In this document: positions 1 through 4,526 of the stretch, piece after piece
Layout: the number at the start of each line of letters is the position of its first letter
Numbering within the stretch: the stretch's first letter is position 1
Source of the DNA: Actinomycetota bacterium
GTDB taxonomy: Bacteria; Actinomycetota; Thermoleophilia; UBA2241
Assembly: GCA_026392265.1 (NCBI GenBank)
Contig: JAPLCL010000185.1
Location: 1-5,970, forward strand
Direction: 5' to 3'
Length of the DNA: 5,970 bases
The notes under the pieces: model-generated
Seen by the model: only the letters and a program-made list of their open reading frames with translations
Databases searched by the model: none
Told to the model about the DNA's origin: nothing
Made by a program: the position numbers and the translations under genes

Positions 1-210
1 TGCGAGACCTACAGCAAGGCCGATCTGGACGAGTGGGCCGCGGTCATCAAGAAGGCCGTCGACGAGGCCTACGCCGACCCGCAGTTCGTGCTCGACGCGC
101 CGCACGCCCAGCCTATCGACCAGCTGCGGCGCACCGAGGCCATGGAAGACCCGAAGGAATGGGCCTTCACCTGGCGTGCGTACAAGAAGAAGATCCTGAA
201 GCAGAAGTAG
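1..210 (+). CDS. gcvPB: Glycine dehydrogenase (decarboxylating) subunit 2, 3' end only
   Basis: Only the last 69 codons are present, read in frame from base 1 to the TAG at 208-210. GcvPB is half of the split P-protein of the glycine cleavage system. With GcvPA it uses pyridoxal phosphate to decarboxylate glycine and passes the aminomethyl group to the lipoyl arm of the H-protein, in the cytoplasm. The visible part matches the C-terminal tail of the family: an ETYSK segment (family form often TESK), then a helix ending in DPQFVLDAPHAQPIDQLRR, which corresponds to the conserved 'APH..P...LDE' block near the end of GcvPB. The protein then ends in a lysine-rich tail (KKKILKQK) that looks slightly longer than usual. 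The PLP lysine and catalytic core lie upstream, outside the window, so activity cannot be judged. The next gene starts 12 bases after the stop, implying an operon. The assignment rests on recalled family sequence, without a search. Confidence 0.82.
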   Translation, partial: CETYSKADLDEWAAVIKKAVDEAYADPQFVLDAPHAQPIDQLRRTEAMEDPKEWAFTWRAYKKKILKQK

Positions 211-222
211 GAGAGCCTCCAC

Positions 223-684
223 ATGCGCCAGGACCTCACGGTCGGTCAGAGAGTGCTGCGCTCCGCCGGCCTCAGCATCCTGCTGATGACGGCCCTCGTC
301 TGCGGCCTGCTCGCCTACACGTATGCGACCGGCGATCGCTTCGGCGGCTGGCGGCAGCCGCTCGTCGTTCTGTCGCTGCTCCTCGCGGCTCTGGCCGCGT
401 TCGTCATGATGATCGACTCCTTCGATCTGTGGATGCTCGGGCGCCGAATCACCGCCTTCAGCGTGCGCATGGTCCACTCGCTGGTGTTCGTCGCCATCCT
501 TGTGGCGGTCGTCCTCAGTGTCGTCACCGGGACGCCCGGGCTGTTGCTCGTGATGACCCCGGCGCTGGTCATCTACCTGTTCACCGTCCTGAAGCCCCAG
601 GCGGCATCGCGACCGGGTCCTGCCCGCGGGGCAGGACGCTCGCAGCCGGGGCGCCAGAAGCGCGGTGGCAGGAAGCGCTCGTGA
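223..684 (+). CDS. Small four-helix membrane protein of unknown function
   Basis: This gene encodes 153 residues that I do not recognise as a named family. Four hydrophobic segments are visible, at about residues 15-35, 46-65, 84-103 and 106-123. The last two are separated only by a short TGTP turn, so they form a tight hairpin. Between helices 2 and 3 lies a loop of about 18 residues (SFDLWMLGRRITAFSVRM). The C-terminal 30 residues (124-153) are not hydrophobic and carry ten Arg/Lys with many Gly, Pro and Gln. By the positive-inside rule this tail is probably cytoplasmic. The ATG at 223 is preceded by AGGAGAG at 209-215, which overlaps the gcvPB stop and supports both the start and co-transcription with gcvPB. 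The NAD-kinase-like gene begins 10 bases after the stop. Nothing in the sequence shows a catalytic motif. It could be a membrane anchor, a small transporter-like protein or a protein of indirect role. The coding call is firm, the function is open. Confidence 0.75.
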   Translation: MRQDLTVGQRVLRSAGLSILLMTALVCGLLAYTYATGDRFGGWRQPLVVLSLLLAALAAFVMMIDSFDLWMLGRRITAFSVRMVHSLVFVAILVAVVLSVVTGTPGLLLVMTPALVIYLFTVLKPQAASRPGPARGAGRSQPGRQKRGGRKRS

Positions 685-687
685 GGG
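683..687 (+). promoter_or_regulatory. Shine-Dalgarno GAGGG deciding a TTG start
   Basis: GAGGG begins inside the TGA stop (682-684) of the membrane-protein gene and sits 7 bases before the TTG at 695. An alternative in-frame GTG at 665 has only a poor upstream purine run, lies inside the previous gene and would add ten residues (MAGSAREGAV) before the conserved N-terminal strand. The TTG places the protein start directly at K-T-L-G-L-I-V-N-P, where this family normally begins. The overlap with the stop suggests translational coupling. Confidence 0.6.
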
Positions 688-694
688 CGCCGTC

Positions 695-1891
695 TTGAAG
701 ACGCTCGGTCTGATCGTCAACCCCGTCGCCGGGGTCGGCGGCCGGGTGGGCCTCAAGGGGAGCGACGGCGCGCAGATCCTGCGTCGGGCGCTCGAGCTGG
801 GCGCCGTGCGCGACGCTCCGCGGCGCGCACGGCTGGCGCTCGAGCGCCTGGCGCGTGTGCGCGCTCACGTCGAGGTCGTCACCTGGCCGGCCGAGATGGG
901 CGAAGACGAGGCCCGCGCGGCCGGCTTCGAGCCGCGCGTGCTGGGCACCTTCTCCGGCCGTCCCACCTGGGCGGCCGCGGAGCGCGAGCACGGCCACGAC
1001 ACGGCCGCTCTGGGCGCCGTCGGCGAGTTCGTGCTGACGTCTTCGGCCGACACCGAGCAGGCGGCCCGCGAGCTGCTCGCCGCCGGCGTCGACCTCATCC
1101 TCTTCGCCGGCGGCGACGGCACGGCGCGCGACGTCTGCAACGCCGTCGGCCGGCGCGTGCCCGTGATCGGCGTGCCGGCCGGGGTCAAGATCCACTCGGC
1201 TGTGTATGCGACCACGCCCGCTGCGGCGGGAGATGTTGCGGCGCTCTTTCTCCACGACCGTCCGACGGCCGTGCGCCTTCGGGAGGGAGAGGTCATGGAT
1301 ATCGACGAGGAAGCCTTTCGCGACGACCGCGTCTCGGCGCGCCTCTACGGCTACCTTTCGGTCCCGTATGCCCGTGGGCTCACGCAGAGCGCCAAGGCCG
1401 GCGGCGTGGCCGGTGAGGAGCGTGCCCTCAACGACGTCGCCACCGAGGTGATCCGCGATATGGGCCCGGGCGCCCTGTACATCCTGGGGCCGGGCACGAC
1501 CACGCGCACGATCATGACCCGCCTCGGCCTCGAGAAGACGCTGCTCGGCGTCGACGCCGTGCGCGACGGGGCGCTTGCCGGCAGTGATGTCACCGAGGAG
1601 GGCCTGCTGCGTCTCCTGGAGACATTTCCCGAGGCTCACATCGTGGTCACCGCGATCGGCGGTCAGGGCCACATCTTCGGTCGCGGCAATCAGCAGATCA
1701 GCACAGCCGTGATCCGCCGCGTGGGCGCGGCCGGGATCACCGTCATCGCCACGCAGACCAAGCTCCTTTCGCTGGAGGGCCGGCCTCTGCTCGTGGACAC
1801 CGGCGATCCCGCTCTCGACGCCTCGCTGTGCGGTTACGCCAAGGTCGTCACGGGTCTCGGCGAACGTACGATGTACAAGATCGGCGCGTAG
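695..1891 (+). CDS. ATP-NAD kinase family protein (AcoX-like, COG3199 type)
   Basis: This 398-residue protein belongs to the NAD-kinase-like superfamily, in the branch annotated as ATP-NAD kinase or AcoX and predicted to phosphorylate NAD(H) with ATP or polyphosphate. The N-terminal strand LGLIVNPVAGVGGRVGLKGSDG (about residues 4-25) is typical of the branch. The signature GGDGT lies at residues 139-143, with Asp141 in the position of the NAD kinase catalytic aspartate. It is followed by ARDV and the VIGVPAGVKIHSAVYATTP segment (157-175). The C-terminal half carries GPGTTTRTIM and GGQGHIFGRGNQQIS (from residue 322), also characteristic. Length is normal for the branch and no key motif is missing. 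It starts with TTG (see the Shine-Dalgarno entry) and is the last gene of the gcvPB operon visible here. AcoX proteins are known from acetoin dehydrogenase operons, another lipoamide-dependent system, so the neighbourhood is consistent. The true substrate is not proven: some members of the branch may act on something other than NAD. Confidence 0.85.
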   Translation: MKTLGLIVNPVAGVGGRVGLKGSDGAQILRRALELGAVRDAPRRARLALERLARVRAHVEVVTWPAEMGEDEARAAGFEPRVLGTFSGRPTWAAAEREHGHDTAALGAVGEFVLTSSADTEQAARELLAAGVDLILFAGGDGTARDVCNAVGRRVPVIGVPAGVKIHSAVYATTPAAAGDVAALFLHDRPTAVRLREGEVMDIDEEAFRDDRVSARLYGYLSVPYARGLTQSAKAGGVAGEERALNDVATEVIRDMGPGALYILGPGTTTRTIMTRLGLEKTLLGVDAVRDGALAGSDVTEEGLLRLLETFPEAHIVVTAIGGQGHIFGRGNQQISTAVIRRVGAAGITVIATQTKLLSLEGRPLLVDTGDPALDASLCGYAKVVTGLGERTMYKIGA

Positions 1892-1997
1892 ACACACGTT
1901 CCCCCCCTCGCTAGACGCGCGTACCATCGCCTGTCGGACCCTGAGAGCCGAATCTCTAAGAGCAAGTGCAGCGACGCTCCGGACTTGTGAGGCGACG
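1892..1997. other. 106-base intergenic gap, no clear signal
   Basis: Between the NAD-kinase-like gene and the PAS gene I see a run of seven C (1901-1907), an 8-base palindrome ACGCGCGT (1915-1922) and a short CTCTAAGAG symmetry near 1954-1962. None of these makes a convincing terminator, since no stem is followed by a T tract, and no paired -35/-10 boxes stand out. A promoter for the PAS gene is expected here if it is not read through from the gcv operon, but I cannot place it. Confidence 0.5.
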
Positions 1998-3071
1998 GTG
2001 AGCGACTGGGCCAAGATATTGATGGAGGATCAGGGTCCCTCGCCGGACGGGCTCGGGCAGGAGTACTGGATGGTGCCGCAGCTGCCCTACGCGGTGCGCC
2101 AGCGCATCGAGATCGTGTTCGAGGTGCTGTCGCATCTGCCGCTCGAGCAATCGGTCGCCGTCGTCTCGGACGCCGGCAAGACGATCGCCCTCAACGCCCC
2201 GCTGCTCAAGCTCGTCGGCGGCGCGAGCACCGACCTGTTGGGCCGGCAGTGGTCTGGCGTCATGCCCGGCTGGCCCGACCGCGCCCGCGGTTTCCGCCGC
2301 GAGGGCGAGCAGGTCTTCGAGGAGCACCTTGGCCGCCCGGACGGCGCGCAGGTCTGGGTGCGTGTCTCCTTGGGGCCGGTCGCCGAGAGGGGCGAGCCCC
2401 GGGCGATGGCCTACCTGCTCTTCATCAGCAAGCCCGATGTGGAGACCATCGATCACGACGAGGTCCGCCGCCTGCGTAAGAGCTTGCAGCTGCTGGCCGA
2501 CACGCAGACCGACTTCGTCGTCGAGATCGACCGGGACGGCGTCATGACGTTCGTGAGCCCGTCGTTCTGCCGCGCCGTCGGTGCGGCAGAGAAGGAGCTC
2601 GTGGGCCACGAGTTCATGTCGCGGGTGTGCGCCGACGACCGCGCCTCCGCCGCGGCGGCGCTGGAGGAAGCGATCAAGCCGCCGTTCAGTGGCGAGATGA
2701 GCGCGCGCCTCGCGGCCGAACCGAAAAGGGCGCTGACCTGGCAGATCGACGCCGTGATCGGCGACGGCATCGTCGGCCTGGACCTGGTGGGGCGCGTGGA
2801 GGCCGCAGACCGGCCGGCGGAGCCGGCTGCCCCGGCCGGTGCCGCGCAGCCCGCGGGTGCCGCCGCGACGGCCACGCCGCCGGCCGCGGAGGATCCGCGT
2901 ATGGCGGCGATCCGCGGGCGGCTCGAGACGCTTGCCCCTGGTGACCAGGCCGGTCTCATGGCGTTGGCGAAGGCGGTGGCCGACGCGGCCGGCGCCGAGT
3001 GCGTGGTCTACAACGTCATGCGCGGCGAAGTCGTAGAGACGGCGGTCGGCTGGCGTCTGCCGCCGTCCTGA
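1998..3071 (+). CDS. Tandem PAS-domain protein with partial GAF-like C-terminus
   Basis: This 357-residue soluble protein has no signal peptide or membrane segment. PAS domain 1 spans roughly residues 48-145, from EQSVAVVSDAGKTIALN to the strand AYLLFISK. A short helical linker (about 152-166) leads to PAS domain 2 (about 167-267), which carries a clear S-box: DFVVEIDRDGVMTFVSP, then CRAVGAAEKELVGHEF and CADDR (213-215 is the usual 'PdDr' position). Residues 270-298 are an Ala/Pro-rich flexible linker. Residues 300-357 resemble the first part of a GAF-type domain (ALAKAVADAAGAECVVYN, then GW.LPP) but stop just where such domains normally continue. There is no histidine kinase, GGDEF, EAL, phosphatase or DNA-binding domain, so it is probably a sensor or adaptor acting through a partner. 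PAS domains bind small ligands or cofactors, and the ligand cannot be read from the sequence. The GTG start at 1998 has TGAGG at 1988-1992, spaced 5 bases. An ATG at residue 9 is possible but lacks a ribosome site. Confidence 0.85.
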   Translation: MSDWAKILMEDQGPSPDGLGQEYWMVPQLPYAVRQRIEIVFEVLSHLPLEQSVAVVSDAGKTIALNAPLLKLVGGASTDLLGRQWSGVMPGWPDRARGFRREGEQVFEEHLGRPDGAQVWVRVSLGPVAERGEPRAMAYLLFISKPDVETIDHDEVRRLRKSLQLLADTQTDFVVEIDRDGVMTFVSPSFCRAVGAAEKELVGHEFMSRVCADDRASAAAALEEAIKPPFSGEMSARLAAEPKRALTWQIDAVIGDGIVGLDLVGRVEAADRPAEPAAPAGAAQPAGAAATATPPAAEDPRMAAIRGRLETLAPGDQAGLMALAKAVADAAGAECVVYNVMRGEVVETAVGWRLPPS

Positions 3072-3089
3072 CGCTGCAAAATCCTTCAC

Positions 3090-3118
3090 CGCCGCTAACT
3101 TGACACTGGAAGGCGGCG
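3090..3118. repeat. Inverted repeat flanking the TTGACA box
   Basis: CGCCGC at 3090-3095 and GCGGCG at 3113-3118 form a perfect 6-base inverted repeat separated by 17 bases. The TTGACA box (3100-3105) lies in the spacer. The layout would suit an operator for a dimeric repressor. A six-base GC repeat arises easily by chance in this composition, and there is no T tract to make it a terminator. Confidence 0.3.
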
Positions 3119-3136
3119 TAAAATGTTATACAATAT
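3100..3136 (+). promoter_or_regulatory. Probable sigma-70-type promoter for the oxidoreductase gene
   Basis: A perfect TTGACA lies at 3100-3105, just before an AT-rich island (3119-3136) that stands out sharply from the GC-rich surroundings. The -10 box is ambiguous. TGTTAT (3124-3129) gives an 18-base spacer but matches the consensus in only four positions. TAAAAT (3119-3124, five of six) would be only 13 bases away, while TATACA (3127-3132, with an upstream TG) and TACAAT (3129-3134, five of six) would be 21 and 23 bases away. Transcription would start somewhere around 3131-3141. Position, base composition and the exact -35 box support a promoter serving the 3214 gene and probably the binding-protein gene after it. 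Confidence 0.5.
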
Positions 3137-3147
3137 CCCTCACTGGC

Positions 3148-3183
3148 CGCCTGTGGAGGGTCTTCATCGTCTCACCGCAGGCG
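3148..3183 (+). promoter_or_regulatory. Leader hairpin upstream of the oxidoreductase gene
   Basis: Bases 3148-3160 pair with 3171-3183 around a 10-base loop (3161-3170). Of thirteen positions, ten are Watson-Crick, two are G-U and one is an A-A mismatch. The stem lies wholly in the presumed 5' untranslated leader, between the promoter and the ribosome site at 3199. No T tract follows, so it is not an intrinsic terminator. It could affect mRNA stability or ribosome access. The pairing is seen directly in the sequence, while any function is inference. Confidence 0.4.
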
Positions 3184-3198
3184 CGCCCAACTCAAGTC

Positions 3199-3204
3199 AA
3201 GGAG
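3199..3204 (+). promoter_or_regulatory. Shine-Dalgarno AAGGAG deciding the ATG at 3214
   Basis: AAGGAG, followed by a further GAGGG-like purine stretch to 3209, lies 9 bases before ATG 3214. The same frame is open further upstream as far as a TTG at 3100. That TTG, however, is the first base of the -35 box, and the extra residues show no family resemblance. The ATG places the Rossmann strand MKVLIVGTGGVG at the N-terminus, as expected for the family. Confidence 0.8.
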
Positions 3205-3213
3205 AGGGACAGC

Positions 3214-4512
3214 ATGAAGGTTCTCATCGTCGGCACCGGCGGCGTAGGCGAGTCGATGGCCCAGATCGCGAAGCGTCGCGACCCCAAGAGTGAGTGGCTC
3301 GAGAAGGTGGTCCTCGCCGACTACGACCTGGCGAAGGCGCAGACCGCGGTCGACAAGCTCCAGGACCCGCGTTTTGTCGCCGAAAAGGTCGACGCGGGCG
3401 ATCCGGACGAGGTCGCGGCGCTCGCCAAGCTGGCCGGCGTCGACATCATCTGCAACCTGTGCGCGCCGAACTTCAACCCGCCGCTGCTGCAGGCCGCCCT
3501 CAAGGCGCAGGTGCACTACCTCGACACCGCCATGACCCTGAGCGAGCCGCACCCCACCGACCCCATGCACAAGTGCGGCGTCAAGCTCGGTGACGAAGAG
3601 TATGCGCTGAGCCCTGAGTTCGAGAAGATCGGCAAGTACGCCCTCGCCGGCTTCGGCGTCGAGCCCGGCATGGCCGACTTCTTCGCGCGCTACGCTGCCG
3701 ACCACCTCTTCGACGAGATCGACGAGATCGGCATCCGCGACGGCAGCAACCTGGAGATCCCCGGTGCCAAGGGCATCAGCTTCGGGTTCAGCGTGTGGAC
3801 CACCATCGAAGAGTGCAACAACCCCGCCATCGTGTACGAGAACGGCGAAGTGCACACCATCGAGCCGTTCGCCGAGCTTGAGAAGTTCTGGCTGCCCGAG
3901 GGCATCGGCGAGGTCGAGGTCGGCCATGTCGAGCACGAAGAGGTCATCCAGATCGCCCACAACGCCGACCGTCTCAAGGGCGTCAAGAAGGCGACCTTCA
4001 AGTACGCTCTCGGCGACGAGTTCATGCAGGCCATGGAGGTCTTCCGTTCGATCAATATCGACAAGGCCGAGAAGATCAAGGTCGGCGACGTGATGGTCGC
4101 CCCGCGCGACGTCATCGCCGCCGCAGCTCCCGACCCCAACGAGATCGGCAAGCAGTACGTCGGCCAGACCGCAGCCGGCACCTACGTGGTCGGCAAGAAG
4201 GACGGCAAAGAGCGCAAGGTGTACCTGTACCAGGTCGCCGACAACAAGGAGTGCGTCGAGAAGTATGGCACCCAGGTCGTCGTCGCCCAGACCGCCTTCA
4301 CGCCGGTCGTCGCGCTCGAACTGCTCGCCACCGGCAGCCTCGGCAGCAAGCCGGGCGACCCCAAGTCCGGCGTGCATAACCCCGAGGCGTTCAACGCCGA
4401 CGATTACGTGGCCCTCATGCCGGCCTTCGAGTTCCCCGGCGGCTTGTTGGAGATGGAGTCCGAGTACAAGCTCGCCAGGGACCGTCAGGCTCTGCTCGAT
4501 CTGGCGAAGTAA
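3214..4512 (+). CDS. Saccharopine dehydrogenase family oxidoreductase
   Basis: This 432-residue cytoplasmic protein is of the saccharopine dehydrogenase-like (LYS9/LYS1-related) family of NAD(P)-dependent oxidoreductases. These act on C-N bonds of amino acids or polyamine precursors. The N-terminal Rossmann fold shows GTGGVG at residues 7-12 and an aspartate (D36 in VVLADYD) at the end of the second strand, a position that usually favours NAD over NADP. The segment VDIICNLCAPNFNPPLLQAALKAQVHYLDTA is the usual 'nd..p..n..v..a...g.hYlD' part of the family. GVEPGMADFFARYAADHL (148 onward) starts the catalytic domain and is typical of the actinobacterial and coriobacterial members I recall. IRDGSNLE, FSVWTTIEECNNPAIVYENG, VEHEEV and AGTYVVGKKDGKERKVYLYQVADN follow in family order. 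It is full length with no frameshift. The exact substrate (saccharopine, lysine, carboxynorspermidine or another) cannot be assigned. It has its own promoter region, and the solute-binding-protein gene begins 14 bases downstream, suggesting a shared transcript. Confidence 0.88.
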   Translation: MKVLIVGTGGVGESMAQIAKRRDPKSEWLEKVVLADYDLAKAQTAVDKLQDPRFVAEKVDAGDPDEVAALAKLAGVDIICNLCAPNFNPPLLQAALKAQVHYLDTAMTLSEPHPTDPMHKCGVKLGDEEYALSPEFEKIGKYALAGFGVEPGMADFFARYAADHLFDEIDEIGIRDGSNLEIPGAKGISFGFSVWTTIEECNNPAIVYENGEVHTIEPFAELEKFWLPEGIGEVEVGHVEHEEVIQIAHNADRLKGVKKATFKYALGDEFMQAMEVFRSINIDKAEKIKVGDVMVAPRDVIAAAAPDPNEIGKQYVGQTAAGTYVVGKKDGKERKVYLYQVADNKECVEKYGTQVVVAQTAFTPVVALELLATGSLGSKPGDPKSGVHNPEAFNADDYVALMPAFEFPGGLLEMESEYKLARDRQALLDLAK

Positions 4513-4526
4513 GACCGGGTGCCTCC

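Noticed and set aside
33..698. Plus-strand frame spanning the gcvPB end and the membrane-protein gene
   Set aside because: It is Arg-rich with no motif, while the two other frames encode a recognisable GcvPB tail and a well-formed membrane protein with a good ribosome site.
1901..1922. C7 run and ACGCGCGT palindrome as a regulatory site or terminator
   Set aside because: Both are short and expected in GC-rich DNA, with no accompanying promoter boxes or T tract.
581..2014. Long minus-strand open frame opposite the NAD-kinase-like gene
   Set aside because: It is rich in Arg, His, Asp and Gly, without recognisable domains, and lies exactly opposite a conserved gene. Open antisense frames are normal in GC-rich DNA.
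1956..3089. Long minus-strand open frame opposite the PAS gene
   Set aside because: The plus strand encodes clear PAS domains. The antisense product has no family resemblance and biased composition.
3090..3124. Intrinsic terminator of the PAS gene
   Set aside because: The 6-base stem has a 17-base loop and is followed by TAAAATG rather than a T tract.
3100..3213. Upstream extension of the oxidoreductase to a TTG at 3100
   Set aside because: It would begin inside the -35 box, adds 38 residues without family similarity, and ignores the strong ribosome site before ATG 3214.
3137..3213. Lysine riboswitch before the saccharopine-dehydrogenase-like gene
   Set aside because: The leader is only about 75 bases, too short for the lysine aptamer, and lacks its multi-helix junction. 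Only one hairpin is seen.
3172..4377. Minus-strand frame of about 400 codons opposite the oxidoreductase
   Set aside because: Its Leu/Asp/Val/Gly-rich repetitive composition mirrors the GC-rich codons of the real gene.
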